DNA of 64,000 nt, from the NCBI RefSeq assembly GCF_910592395.1, contig NC_088325.1, positions 5,797,501 to 5,861,500 of the forward strand, read 5' to 3'. Shown here piece after piece: positions 10,051 to 22,209 of the stretch (within the stretch, counting starts at the first letter, position 1; each line of letters opens with the position of its first letter). A model generated the notes under the pieces. It did not search any database. It saw nothing but the letters and a program-made list of their open reading frames with translations, and was not told the DNA's origin. The DNA comes from Lineus longissimus (lineage: Eukaryota; Nemertea; Pilidiophora; Heteronemertea; Lineidae). The position numbers and the translations under genes are program-made.

Positions 10051-12183
10051 GTAAGTGTTAGGAGATGCCACCAGTGAATTCAGGTCCAAAGTTGATAAGT
10101 GGGTAGCTTTCCACCATCAGCTCAGTCATGAAGATCAATCTCTAGATTCTCTCAGGAACTCCAATGGTGCTTGTTATCAGAACACTGGACCTCCCGAGGT
10201 GATAAGTGCCTGTGATATATCATCTTATAATTATTGGCACAAGCCGTTTTCATAACCATGAAGTCTTAAATCTTTTCCTCATATCATGTAACCTTGAATA
10301 TGTGCTATACAAAATAAATTTAAGGCTAGGTAGAGTAGACAACCTGAATGTAGGGTATGTACAGGTAAACCTCGCTGATATAGTAGACCAACAGTAATTA
10401 AAATTTCTTCTGACCAATGTGGGCTTCCTGCTGAGACAGATCCATGCAAGATACCGCATGAACATCAATAAATATTTTGCTTCAATGATGACTCTAGACT
10501 TGACCCCTAGCTTGTTTTGGAAACCTGAAGACAAGGAGGGGTCGAGGATTTGATAGTGGCTAAAGAAATCTGCATGGCATGGTAGTGTGAACTCGGATCT
10601 CGGCGTGCACTCGCGTGGATGGAAAGTTATTTCGCGCCAGGACATGCGCGTACTAAGAATAACGAATGACGCGCTTTTTTTACTATCTAAGAGCTGAAAC
10701 AAATTTGGAAAACCATTAAAGACGTTCTGGAAATAGTTTACTGATGAACCAGAAAACAAACATAGCCGATAATTACTTTAATACCGTTTTCTTCCAACTT
10801 AGTTATCAGAAATACACAATTTAAATGTCCATTCAGATGTTTCCTTGCATCGGCTATCGTTTAAGCATACTAAGAAGTTTTGTGCAAGGTCAAGGTCATT
10901 GGGGGAAGGTCAAGGTCAAATGAAGATTCAATTTTTTGGGTGGAAAAACTGGACAAACGGCGTACAAGGAACCTACTTTATCAAGAAACTTGTATCTTCT
11001 ACCTCGTTTCCTACGTACACGAACTAACGATCTTTGTGGGACGAGGATGTGCAACCTCGGCACCACGGGTTGTGCATGCGCATGTGCATGTGGTACTCCT
11101 GTCTGGACAGGGAACGGGTACATAGCTAACCTCATCCCAGCGAAATCAGTTGTCGGTGGGGTCGATAACAAGGTAGGTTGTTCTTATAAACCAGGTTTAA
11201 AAAATAGTTTATTAGACATAAACCTGTTTTTCAAAGATAAACTTGGTTGTTTGCTTGATGAACCAAGCTATATTGAATAAATAATGGACATTTCGGTGAA
11301 AAACTTACATTTTAGGTGATAAACTTAGGTTTTGTGTTGAAAAACCAGTATTTTTCATCATAAAATATAGGTTTATGGAAAAAAAACTTAATCTATGAGG
11401 CAGAAAATTTTTTTTTTTTACATATAAACTTATATTTTTCAAACAACCTGGTTTATTAGGAGAAAAAATAGGTTGTTTTAAAAAATATATTTCTTTCAGA
11501 CAAACTTAGTTGATCAGCCATTAAACCAATTTTTATTGAAGAAATATAGGTTGTTTGAATAACTGTACACTCCGCTTGCCATAGGCGTAATGTATCAGTA
11601 ATGTTTAAGGATCCATCCCTTGGATTGTGATTGTATGACAAAATACCACGGCAATTGTTTTACTGTCTTTTCATCGATGTAAGACCGGTTCATTATGCTT
11701 AATGCAGACGCCTATCGCGAGCACAGGGCACAATACCATTTCACTCATTGGTCGAAAGTTGAATGAAGTAGGTGTGTTACTAGTAGAAGGACAGATTGGC
11801 CTAACGAGACACATAGGATATGCAAAGCGCTCGCGTTTATTGTGGTTTGCGGTCTGAGTTTGCGGTTTCAGTGCGGTTTTTCGGTTTGGGTCTGTTTGAT
11901 AGATCAACGTTAACCCTTTCTCACATAAAACGCGTTGGAGTGGGCATCACAGGCCTTTTGGGGGCTCTACCAGCATCGCTTCAAGACAGCGACGCTTCAT
12001 GCATTAAGGTTTATTCAGATTGGCTTTCATCCAATCTTTATTCATCTTTTTTTGCCTTTATTCATTGTTTTTATTTTTTATTTCTCATTTCTTTTTTTTA
12101 AAATATTTTTTATTCATTATTTTGGATTTTTATTCTGGTCCGGTTGCCGATTGTCTCTGTTGACCCGATTGCTTACTGCCCTG
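10051..12183. other. Intron 6, proximal part, no host exon seen
   Basis: Intron 6 runs from 10051 to 16281. This first part contains AT-rich sequence, a short run of CAAGGTCA repeats near 10885-10918, and the AT-rich palindromic element at 10931-11587. An open frame of 169 codons on the - strand (10250-10759) has no recognisable domain. T-rich sequence near 12030-12125 flanks the transposase pseudogene. Confidence 0.5.
10931..11587. repeat. AT-rich palindromic element, partial copy A
   Basis: The distal end (TACACTCCGCTTGCCATAGG) matches both ends of the element at 57369-58528. The interior matches it too: GGACAAACGGCGT, AAGAAACTTGTAT, then GACGAGGATG and CAACCTCGGCACCACG in the same order. 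Much of 11160-11560 is a degenerate string of AACCTAGTTTATT-like words. The outer left end is missing or diverged. Confidence 0.65.
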
Positions 12184-13536
12184 CTATCTCAGGCTCAAAC
12201 TCATCAGGCAGATTGAGGAATTGAGGAATTCTACCCCCTGTTCGTCGTCATCGTCGTCATCTGGAACTGGGTGTGGACCTGCGTCTATGTTCTGTGGGCG
12301 TAACGCTTTCTCAAATCCATGCTCGACGACCTCTGGGCTGATCGCTTCCAAGGCACGGCTGACGATGTTGACAACATCTCTGAGTCCAATTGGATCACAC
12401 TGGCCTGCTTCGTTGGTGTTTTCGGTCTTCCATGACTTCCATGCCTGTCTGGCGTGACATTTGAAGGATCTCATGACAGCCACATCCAGGGGTTGTGCCA
12501 AAGGTGTTAATCCGGCCGGTACAAAGTTGAGTCTGCCCCCTTCTGCAGTGAGACGATTCCTGAAGTTCTCCGTTCGATTTACTCTGAACTGATCCACCAA
12601 AAGTATGAAATGTTCAGCATGGGCCTCATGGACGTATGGGATGAAGATTTCGTCAAGCCAATGGTGAATCGTCTCCTGTCTGACCCATCCCGTGGCGGAC
12701 GATGCGACCACAACGTTTTCGGGCAACCCGGCCTCTTCCAGAGCTCGAAGCGCGCGAACAAATCCTCTTCTCGGAAAGGTGATGTTGGCTCGCATCTTAT
12801 CGCCATTCGCCGCCACGCAAAGTGTAACAGAACATCCCAGCTTTGGATTCTTCCTGGAGATTCGTACATCAACAGCCTTGCCGCCTTTCTCATTGAGGGT
12901 GTACATTAGGCGGATGTCAAAAAGGAGGAAAGTCTGGTCCATGTTGAAAAACAGGCGCATTGGTATACCAAAATTTTCGATGGTGTTGGTTATTTCATCG
13001 CGAAAGTTTCGAACCAGGATAACGGCGTTTTCTGGAATAGTGGTAGTGTTCTTCGTGACTTTTCGCAGGCTGATGTCCTTCCTCTTCATAAAAAGTTCCA
13101 CCCAGCCGTTGGATGCATGGAAATCATGCATTAGTGGTTTTGCCTCTATGGCGAGTTGTCGGCGCTCTTCTGGGAGGGCATCCCACCAGGTCTGGAATAG
13201 TTGCACGGCCTTCTCCTGGACATCCTGGATCACAACAGGTAGACGTCTTGGCCGAACATCCCAGAACCAAATTTCTAGTTGGTCTTCGACCTCAGGCCAG
13301 TAACCAATCAACCTCTGCTTCACCTTTCGGTCTTTGCCCCGGTTCTGCTCCTCCTTCTATTCCAGGTCATGACGGTTCCACCTGCGAAACGTCTCAAAAG
13401 GTATGTTGTGGTGGTTGGCAAATTATGTCATCGTTCGCACAGTGCCATTTCCAATGGCAATCTCAAAGTCTCGCAGGTATCGCAGCTTCTCCGACACGGA
13501 ATAATTACGCTTTCTTTTAGGCAGTGGCTCATCCAT
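12184..13536 (-). pseudogene. Pogo/Tigger-like transposase, copy 1
   Basis: DDE transposase of the pogo/CENP-B type, expected to cut and paste its own DNA at TA sites. The N-terminus (MDEPLPKRKRNYSVSEKLRY) is a basic stretch plus the first HTH helix. A second DNA-binding region follows (FMKRKDISLRKVTKNTTTIP). The catalytic residues are visible: MDQTF, LLVDQF and QPLDVAVMRSFK. The main open part is 12184-13323. Upstream the frame continues to an ATG at 13536 but is cut by TAA at 13423-13425 and one TAG near 13339. Two nonsense codons in 451 codons point to a young, dead copy. It lies in intron 6, antisense to the host gene. Confidence 0.85.
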
Positions 13537-16281
13537 ATTTCTACAAGTTGTAGGCAAGGCAAGAAGAGGTTTCCGACAGTACCCAAACTTTATATACGCC
13601 TGAAACCTCACTGATTACTCAATAGTTTTTGCCCTTTTAGGCCCACATAATGTCCAACTAAAATGCTAAGGTAATTCTCCCGGATTCCAAACTATGGACC
13701 AGACATTGTTGTTCGAAGTTCCTTGCCTTTTTTACGCTTTTTAAGGTACTCAAATTTTGAGATCAAACACCCCGTAAAAACCGGTGGAGTATTTTGTGGG
13801 ACACCCCGTATTATTCCGCCACGGCACTCGTCCGTACAAATGACGCAACCCTATTAGGTCACCTGCGAAACATACAGCAGCCCCTCTAAAACCTAGGCCT
13901 GCCTTCTAAGTTGACAGTCTACTGCTATTGGTCGTTACCATGCGTGTATTGTGATCCTCTACTACGTACAATCATAAGGTGGGTTTGGCCTGAATATTAG
14001 GAACCGGTGGTTTGTCGATGAAAAGACAGTATAATCGCATGGATGGCACCATGGCCCAAATCATTTATTATGGGAAAACAGTGGATTGACTTTGACCAAA
14101 TTATTTTCTTTTGTCTTGCTTCAAGCCCCAAAAAGTAGGAGAAATAATGATAATTTTACAACGAAATTACACATCAAAATTGCTGCGACAACCTCAAAGT
14201 CGACAAGACGTTTATGAACTAAGTCTGCCGTTACGTACACTCCATCATTCAGTAACATGCCTCTAGGAACTGAATCGTCCATTTGCTATCTTCTTTCCAC
14301 AAATTGCCTGTCGAACAGCGACGCCAATTGCCAGTTGTTGTGGCATTTCCGAGGTACTGGAGTACAGTGTTTTGGGTCAGATGTTTTGGGCTGTTCTTGT
14401 GGATACGAAAATAAACTCTGTAGTCAGAGCAATCCCCTTTGCATTTCGGCTGGCCAGTGAAGTTTTTCCATCCATTGACAATGGTGTGTTTGGCCTTTGC
14501 ACAGCTTCCAACAAAAGAAACTGCACAGTTCCTTTGGTACATGCTGATCAACTGTATCCGTCAGCGAACCCGTAAAATACCACTTTTCTGATTTACTGTG
14601 TGAACGTGTGAAAACAACAACTCAGTCATTCAGTATTTGAAAGTGAAAGTGAAAGCACATGACGTGAAGCTATTGGCTTTTGGCATTGGCAGCAATCCGG
14701 TACCATCAGTGAAGTTACTACAAGTAAAACGCCAATTCAGTATTCCCAAAAAATTATCAATGCAGGTTCTGGCCTTGAGTATACACTACTCCTCTTTAAC
14801 TTTATTTTGTTGCTTCAAACACTTTCATCAGAGCTGCATTGATACTTTGTATCACATGGGGGGGGGGGGAAGATATGTGTTAAACAAGGGTGCGCTTGTT
14901 GGTTCAGCTTCGAAAAAGCCTCCGTCTAAGTTTTAATTCTAGAGGTTTTTGTAGATTTAAAGGGGGTCGTTGAGTTTAAAGTTTTATATGGCATGTCTTG
15001 TTGAAATTGAATCTTATAGCTTACAGCTTATAAAATTAATACGTACTAGCAATTACCCGTGGGAGGATGGGGCATGGACACATGGAGTGTTCGGAAAAGC
15101 TACTTGATATTCGGGGGGGGGGGGGTAAGAATAACCAACAGACACAAACATTTGTATTTTATATTGATTATAATTTGGCCTTTATTTTCCCCTTCAAATT
15201 TGCTGATTACGTACTTTTGACTGAAACAACTTCTCTCTGAAAATTTAACCAAACGTTTAAACCCGTGTTCCATACAGAGTCCTTTTGTGATGTCAAGGTT
15301 CGGAGAAGCATAACAATCGCACCCTATTTCAAGTAATTGTTTGAGGGAGAATTATCCGCTCAATCCTGATGAAGAGAAACAAGCCTGGCGGCGACTCTGA
15401 TCACGTAGGGGTGTGGCTTTGGTTGTGGGTGTGGCAGGAGGGGTCTGTAGGCATGTTGATACCATTTAACAATGAATCTGTTGTTATGATAGGGTAGGTG
15501 ATGGTACAAATATGAAGAAAGAGTTTGAGTTATGAAATGTAAAAGTACACTTTATTATTTTCTCTTGGTACATGTGAACTGATGGCAATGAATAAGGATT
15601 TTCGGTACATGGCAGTTTTGTGGAGAAGATATACAATATACTAGTAGTAAGTTTGGCAGGTAGTTGTTTACAATGTACATATTTTAACATTGTGATAGTT
15701 ACACATGAAATTCAGAGAAGAGTACTAGTATACTAGTTGTAGTATATTTACAGGAGGACTAGCGATTGTCAGTGGGTGCCTGGACGATTTGTGCAAATTA
15801 ATCAACAGTTTATAGTACAGGAGTATGTAGAATCTCAGTCAAAAGTAGTTGCAATAGGGGTATCTCACATCTCCATGAGTTTCACAGTATGTCGAAATTG
15901 ATAATGTTCAATAGCATCCACAGGATTGGTCTCCTAACCGGGGAAACCGATAAAGGCTGAAAATAGAATGGGTCAGAAATGACGGATTTCCCCCTCAAAA
16001 TGGCCTTTAATAGCATTCTTCAAAAACAGTACCGAAACTACACAATCATTCGTTACAATTATTTAGCTGAATTCGTTACCAAAAAATACATATAATTCGC
16101 ATGTAATTCTATCTGACACGCATTTTTCGTTCATCATACCGTTCTTGCGGTGACACCAATCACAGAGAATATTGACGTCAATGCCAAACACATGTAGTTC
16201 ATGACTCCAACTGAGAAGTTGAAAAACCAAATGTACACATCAATCTCATAACTGTAGATCACAACAGTTGCTTCATTTTAG
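13537..16281. other. Intron 6, distal part, no gene seen
   Basis: About 2.7 kb without a supportable gene. It contains G homopolymers (near 14860 and 15113) and AT-rich sequence. A - strand frame of 100 codons at 14249-14551 is cysteine-rich but matches nothing I recognise. The intron ends in CTTCATTTTAG at 16281. Confidence 0.5.
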
Positions 16282-16599
16282 GTCCGCCCTCTGCACCCAG
16301 CATTCTCAAAGTAGTCAACTCATCTGCCGTAGCAGTGACCCTCAAATGGATCTCAGAATTCAATGGTGATTCGGAGCAGAGATTTTACATCCAATACAAG
16401 AAGTCTGCAGAAAACTGGGATGTTGCAACGGAGGTTCCCAAAGGAGGAATAACTGATCCAGGTCTCAAGAAAGCCGTGTATCATAAGGTTATGGGTCTTG
16501 AGTCGAATGTCTGGTATATGTTTCGGGTGCGCAGCAATAATTCTATGCCGGGAACTCACGCGAGTAACTTCAGCAACATAACATCAGGGAAAACACCAG
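16282..16599 (+). CDS. Ig/FN3 receptor, exon 7 (FN3 domain 1)
   Basis: Phase 1-1 exon of 318 nt encoding a fibronectin type III domain. It starts GPPSAPSI, a usual linker-strand A. It has the strand B tryptophan (VTLKWISEFNG), a strand C YIQYKK, the strand E leucine (VMGLESN) and the strand F tyrosine region (WYMFRVRSNNS). The donor is GTTTGT at 16600. The pogo-like element at 16608 begins only 9 bp after the exon, so that insertion nearly reached the splice donor. Confidence 0.88.
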
Positions 16600-16654
16600 G
16601 TTTGTGAATACTGTAGTTTCATGAAAATAACACCACTTCGGGATATTCAAGGCC

Positions 16655-16821
16655 AGGTGTGGCGGGGATAGTAGTCCTAGGGCTGATAGTCCGTGTAACA
16701 ATAGCCCGCATTGCCAAATGTTTTGGTTAGGGTTAGCGGTACAATAGATCATGCTGCTTAATTGGTCAAATACAATGCTACCGGACTATGACTCCAGGGG
16801 GACAATATCCGCTGTCACACC
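16655..16821. mobile_element. CCGGTGTG-ended MITE, copy 1
   Basis: Begins AGGTGTGGCGGGGATAGTAG and ends in the approximate inverted complement (ATATCCGCTGTCACACC). A close copy is at 49287-49456. The homologous site in the related transposon at 53345-55064 has GGCC-C-GGCC and no MITE, so this is a genuine insertion with a visible empty site. The MITE is flanked by GGCC on each side, possibly the target duplication. Confidence 0.8.
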
Positions 16822-17372
16822 GGCCTCTTCTCTCGAGTCTATTCGCAGGAGGTAACCAATGAGTGACTTCGCTGGCCCTTGTGATGGCTCAGTCGAGCTG
16901 TCACGGTTACGCTAAACCACTTATTACCGCAGCCCTATTGAGTCGAAGTGTTGTGGGCCTCCAGGTGGATGAGTGCGCATGTGGAATGACGTAAATGGTA
17001 AGGCCACTCGCCGACCGTTTATACAGGTTGTCTCATAAAACTGAAGCACCTTTTAGATTGATCCAAACCCCCCAAAACAAAAAAGTCCTTATTGAAACTC
17101 TGAAGAAAAATCTACGAATGCTTGCATTAGTATATAAAAGCAAAGTGAGATTCAGGCAATGATAGTAGTCACGAAATTCCGAAGAAAAACGAGGAGCTCA
17201 TCCTCTGTTTTTCTACAACCCTCTTTTTTATTTAGACTCTCTAGGCCTACGTGGGAGAAAACAGAATCGAAGTTTCTAGGATTTGTGGTTTTCTTGAGTA
17301 ATTCTAGGGCCTCCTAGGCCTATGAATGAAGCCCCACTGAGGGTACCCACATTGCAGGCAACCTGTGCGACA

Positions 17373-18727
17373 ATGGATGCTGTAGAGCTGCTGAGAAAAT
17401 GACGCCGGCGCTACACCGTGACATAAAAACTTGCCTACCTGAGAGACCAGGAGGCACTGGCGAACAGTACGGTGCGCAGTATGAGAGAGTTCGCCGCCCA
17501 CTATAACATCCCCTGGGAGACGTTTAGAAGGTGGAATCTCGAGGACCTCGAGCAGAAGCAAGAACAAGGGCATGGCCGGAAGAAGACGGTGATGGAGCCC
17601 CGTGATCCGTTATGGCCACAGGTTGAGGACCAGCTTTACCAATGGCTGCAGCATATGAGAGAGCGTCGCCTCGCAGTCTCCGTTCTCGACATTCAAGATA
17701 AGGCGTTGGTAGTGTGGCAAAGCTGGTGGAATGAGGAAGCCCAAGATGTCAGAGAAGGGATTCAGCATTGTCGCCCTCAGCTATGGGATTTCAACGCATC
17801 CATAGGCTGGGTGGAGTGCTTGATGAAGAGACGCCATGTGTCCTTACGGAAGGTGACCAAGAATACAACGACCGTCCCTGCTGATGCTGCTGCAAGGATC
17901 CAGACCTTCTGAGATGCGTTACTGGGAGCACCGATCGTCTTGATATACAGATGCGCTTCTTCTTTAACATGGACCAAACCTTTGTCCTGTTTGATATGAG
18001 AACCATGTACACGGCCAACACCACGGGGGAGAAGGCCATAGACGTCCGATCATCCAGGTCCAATACCAAGCTAGGATACACCGTCACCCTCTGCATCGCA
18101 GCCTCTGGAGCAAAGTTGCCGGCGGACATCACCTTCCCCAGAAGAGGTTTCGTCCGGGTGTTTGCAGCCCTCCAAGACAACCCACCAGCAGATGTAAAGA
18201 TTACCCAATCGGAACCTGGTTGGATGAGGGAGGAAACGGCGCACCACTGGTTAGATGAAGTCCTATCACCCTACGTCACCGACAACGAGACCGAGCAGTT
18301 CCTGTTAATCGTCGATCATTATCAGGTCCACCGGACAGAGAACTTCCGGACGAGAGTCCGCGACATGAGAGGCAGCCTGGATTATGTACCTGCTGGTTGC
18401 ACATCCCTCGTACAACCGTTAGACGTTGTAGTCATGAAGTCCTTCAAATGTCACGTACGGCGACAATGGAAATCGTGGAAGAAGGACCACACGGACGAAC
18501 GAGGAGACTGCCCTCACATCGGCCTGAGAGACGTGACCAACATCATCAGAGATGCCTGGGATGGTGTTGATGAGGACGTTATCGTCAACTGATTTGAAGC
18601 ATCGTTTCGACCAAGGCCAATCGAAGCTGGACCACATGCTATATTGGAGGAGGAAGAGGAGACTGCCGTCGATGGACCAGAGTTCGTGAATGTAGTCGAG
18701 GAGGACATTGTGATGGACTTGTATTGA
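17373..18727 (+). pseudogene. Pogo-like transposase, copy 2
   Basis: About 450 codons of a pogo/CENP-B-type DDE transposase. An HTH region (MREFAAHYNIPWETFRRWN) is followed by a second DNA-binding segment (RRHVSLRKVTKNTTTVP) and the catalytic MDQTF, LIVDHY and QPLDVVVMKSFK motifs. It is broken by TGA at about 17400 and TAA at about 17424 in the N-terminal part, a frameshift near 17912-17945, and TGA at 18590-18592, after which the acidic C-terminal tail continues in frame to 18727. It is a dead copy. Confidence 0.87.
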
Positions 18728-19846
18728 CTGTGGGTGTTGTGAATGATTGTGGGTACGATTCTGAAAGCTAGACAATCTAATAATGTGTATATTTAGCTTT
18801 GAAAAAAAATTGAATCGGGATATGCATCGTCTCTTTTTTTATTCCTTCACTGATCACTTCGGACAAGACTGTACATTCAGAGGGATGTTCGGTTTTGTCT
18901 CCAGATATGTGACGGACAACTTCTCATTCTTACCAATTTCGCGCTGCAAAGTATCTTTGAAAGCCCGAAGCTGGTAAGGGATGATAAGACCCGAAGACAT
19001 GTTCTATTACCTCCCTGAGCAGCGCCTCACTTTGAAAGGGCAGGTCAGTCCCTAAAACCAGCAGAAGCCAATATGTCAGTTGAACTTTTTTCATGGACAC
19101 CCTGTACACTATCAGCCATTAGCACTGGGACACCCTTTACGCTACCAATGACGATTAGTTGAAAATGTTCTGGGAGACTCAGTACAATGGCCGAAGGCCC
19201 GATCCCATTATCCCATTCATAGGAGACCTACGAATCGGTTTCAACAACCCAAACAATAAGGATTGGACTCGAAACTGAAGTATATTGGATATGAGGCCTG
19301 GACAACCCTCTCTGGAATCCTAGCCAATGATCGGCCTTCTCAACAGCTCTGTTCGCCACCCTATGAGTCAGGGGCGGCGACACCGGCTGTTAATGAAGTG
19401 GTGTTATTTTCATGAAACTACAGTATGTTTTATAGACTTTTATAGAATCTCGATCTCTTCAGCTACTTGGTTCACACCTGGATAAGCTGCATTATTTACC
19501 TCTTCGGCAATGTACGCCATGCGTTTATCAATACTCTCAGCAGTGCCTTTAACATTTGAACCTGTCTTTAAATAGCTAGGACGAGAAGCTGAGATGCGCC
19601 CCCGGTGTCTAATGAGATAGAGAAATGGTTGGTCAGATTTCGCAACTTCGCCAAGTGATCGGACGTGCGGCAAACTCCACAAGTAGGCAATTCCATTTCT
19701 CCGTAAATAGAGTTTCACCACTGGGGATGCTGATTCAAAAAAGGAGTGTTCTGTATACAAACGTTCTGCCCATGCCATACCCTCATCATATGCATGGCCT
19801 TTGTTCAAACCATTTCTTTTAAAATGTTTGTTTATCTAATTTGCAG

Positions 19847-20131
19847 AGAAACCCGAACTGTCCCTCATATCTGTAAATCGGATACGTAAAAAAGTAACCG
19901 TGGAATGGGAACGAGTGACCGGAAAATATACAGGGCTAAAGATCAGATACTGCCTGACCGGCACGGACGACTGCATGACTTACGCCGTGCCTAAACCAGA
20001 GGAAACCCATGCAACCTTTTTTGTTGATCCCGATAAGACATATTATTATTATGTACTGGTCGAAGATGGTGATGATGTTGTATACAGGAGCAGGTTCTTC
20101 AATGATGAAGTTGATGACAAGATAAACATAG
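19847..20131 (+). CDS. Ig/FN3 receptor, exon 8 (FN3 domain 2)
   Basis: Phase 1-1 exon of 285 nt, with acceptor TAATTTGCAG and donor GTGAGT. The domain reads as FN3: EKPELSLISVN at the start, VTVEWERV for strand B with its tryptophan, GLKIRYC for strand C, and YYYYVLVEDGDD near strand F. Two cysteines (RYC and DDC) could pair. It is followed directly by the membrane exon, so this is the membrane-proximal domain. Confidence 0.85.
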
Positions 20132-20308
20132 GTGAGTCCAGTTAGCTTTAGCTAACTATGGACAGATAAAAGCTCGACAGATCGAACATAGAAACACCGA
20201 TTTTAACATGTCCTGATCATCTCTTCATTCATATAAACTGCATGGTCTCTGGCTATAAAGCCTAAGTTTGAAGAAGATAAAATCCAAATTTTGTTTTTCT
20301 CTTTACAG

Positions 20309-20384
20309 GTGTTGCTGCTGTAGGCGGTCTGGTTGGAGCAGGCATTGTAGCGATAACAGGCGTCATTCTGGCTGTTGTTCTATG
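20309..20384 (+). CDS. Ig/FN3 receptor, exon 9 (transmembrane segment)
   Basis: A 76-nt exon (phase 1 in, phase 2 out) encoding about 25 residues that are almost wholly hydrophobic (GLVGAGIVAITGVILAVVLW). The acceptor is TCTTTACAG and the donor is GTAAGA. The split TG|G codon gives Trp, and exon 10 then begins KRGLVRWGKRH, a strong stop-transfer signal that sets a type I topology with the C-terminus inside. Confidence 0.88.
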
Positions 20385-20751
20385 GTAAGATACTTTAATC
20401 AGATACATGTCTGTTGGTGAAACGTCGGGTACTCAACAGATTTCGCTGAAGTTGAAGGAGGGGTGGGGTAGTTTTTGACACTGGCTTCTTGGTCACACTT
20501 TAATAAGCTGTCAACACATTAAGGAAACTGATGAAATATTACTCAAATATTCCTTGGAATTATTATCAAACGTTGATGGTTCATTGTGAGTTGGCTAATC
20601 AATAATATAGGAACGTAATTTGACATACAATGTGAAATTAGCCTGCCATGCACTCGCGACGTTTTGATATTAATCGCTGTTTGCATGCAGTGACGAGATT
20701 CCCAACTTCCACATCTTAGCCTCTTTGATAAAACTGTATTTACTTCTGTAG

Positions 20752-21277
20752 GAAACGTGGTCTGGTGCGATGGGGAAAGAGGCACAGTCACCGACCTGAA
20801 AATGACACCGTTGATTACGATGATACCAGAGTTGAATTCACAACACCCGGGAATCGCCCTATACACACCTCCGCCAACATTGGGACTGGGTACGCTAATG
20901 TTGTGTTTCACCCTGAACGCTCGCTTGAACAACCCCCACAGCCAATGCCTATGGGGCACCACCTTTCAGTTCACGGAATCCGTGGGAATGAGCCCGCCGA
21001 CTCAAACGATGTCGTGGACGGTGAAGTGGGTGCGTACGATTACGCGACATGGCAGCAGGGTGTCCCAGGTCAACTCAGAATCCTAGAAGAGGGGCAGCCT
21101 GACCAAAGCACAGCAGAGAGCAGTTCAGGCAAAGCTAATCGGGGCCATGGTCGTACTCCATGTCGTTTGAATGACAATATGGCAAACGAGCAAGAGTCAC
21201 TATATGCGCATATTGATCCAGAAGGGCCAGTGAAGCATGGAGAGTATTTGGACTTCAGACAACTAAGTTCAGAATAA
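20752..21277 (+). CDS. Ig/FN3 receptor, exon 10 (cytoplasmic tail with ITSM/ITIM)
   Basis: Last coding exon, with acceptor ACTTCTGTAG and stop TAA at 21275-21277. It encodes about 175 residues: a basic juxtamembrane stretch, then a polar tail with several tyrosines in signalling contexts. TGYANV at 20885-20902 fits the TxYxxV ITSM pattern. SLYAHI at 21197-21214 fits the SxYxxI ITIM pattern. EYLDF lies near the end. By analogy with vertebrate receptors, such motifs recruit SH2 phosphatases or adaptors once phosphorylated; that role here is inferred. The whole gene sums to about 918 codons with every junction in phase. Confidence 0.87.
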
Positions 21278-22209
21278 TAGGGTATCCTCATCCCAATAGG
21301 CGGCGCTGATTATGAATTGGATATACCCTAGTGACAGTCAGCACCACGTCGGGGCGGCCGTGGTTTTGCTGGTACCCTATTGAGACCTATATGAAAACTC
21401 TTGAAGGGACACCCATGTCGAGGTGTTTGTCTGTACTTTTGACAACATCGACGTACAGTTGGCGCCCGTGTATAACATGATGTACTGTATTGTTAACGTA
21501 GTATATAGGGAAGGTTGTGACCGTCAGTTACGTCAACCGGTTTTCGTTGATACTTGACTCCATCAAGGCCGCATAATTCCGCTGAAAAACTTTAACAGCT
21601 AGAAGTTATTTTTGCCGCAAAAAAGTCGTTACCAGTATATCTTCACAAATAACGGTTTTTGTAATATATTGCGTACATTTGAGCACTATGACAGAAGTAC
21701 TGTGGTAGCGTACCTGGATATGGATCAAAGTCGAGCTTCCTGACGTAACCGAAGGTCTCCACCAGTCCAATCAAGGTATAGATATGAACGATATACAAAG
21801 TCTGCATTATACGTATGTACACCCGAGAAGAGTCTAGCAGCCCTATTGGTGGGGAGGTAACTATAGTAGACACAATTTTTATGGAGTTTTAAGGATTTTA
21901 AGGGTAATTCGTTGAAGGAGAACTTTCTCTCATTAGACTAACTGATGGAGTGCGGCGAACGTGTTCGAATGCGGGCTTGGCGATTGCTCCCCGAATCTGG
22001 TGATTAAAAAGCAATTCGCCGTTCATTACTCCGAGTGGAAGACCATGCGTTTGTTCGGTTCTTCGCCGAGTACGAATACTTCTCTTCTTGGTAAAGAAGA
22101 ACGTGTTTTCCTTCGGCAGAAGCCGCCTATACGCGCGGTGTCTACCGAGACGAGCTCGCTCGCTCTTGCTTTCGGTACTTTAGCCCTTTGCCGGTGTTGT
22201 TGGTGGAGT
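21278..22209. other. 3' flank of the receptor gene, no gene seen
   Basis: No AATAAA was found in the first 900 bases after the stop, so the polyadenylation site is unclear. From about 21900 the composition becomes GC-richer, like the old Polinton that follows, and may belong to it. Frames here show no domain-like content. Confidence 0.4.

Larger units (their letters stand above)
16608..19426. mobile_element. Pogo-like DNA transposon, full-length copy 2
   Basis: Terminal inverted repeats of 32 bp at 16608-16639 and 19395-19426 include TGAAAATAACACCACTTC. The unit encloses the transposase pseudogene at 17373-18727 and carries a 167-bp MITE. A shorter copy of the same family in opposite orientation is at 53345-55064. 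It fills most of intron 7 of the host receptor. Confidence 0.8.

Noticed and set aside
10250-10759. 169-codon - strand frame in intron 6
   Set aside because: No domain, no splice-site or start context, antisense to the host gene; likely chance.
12692-13303. 203-codon + strand frame
   Set aside because: Antisense shadow of the pogo-like transposase at 12184-13536.
14249-14551. 100-codon cysteine-containing - strand frame
   Set aside because: No clear zinc-finger spacing and no homologue recognised; insufficient support.
19440-19808. 122-codon - strand frame just before FN3 exon 8
   Set aside because: Looks protein-like in places but matches no family I know and has no supporting signals; left unannotated.
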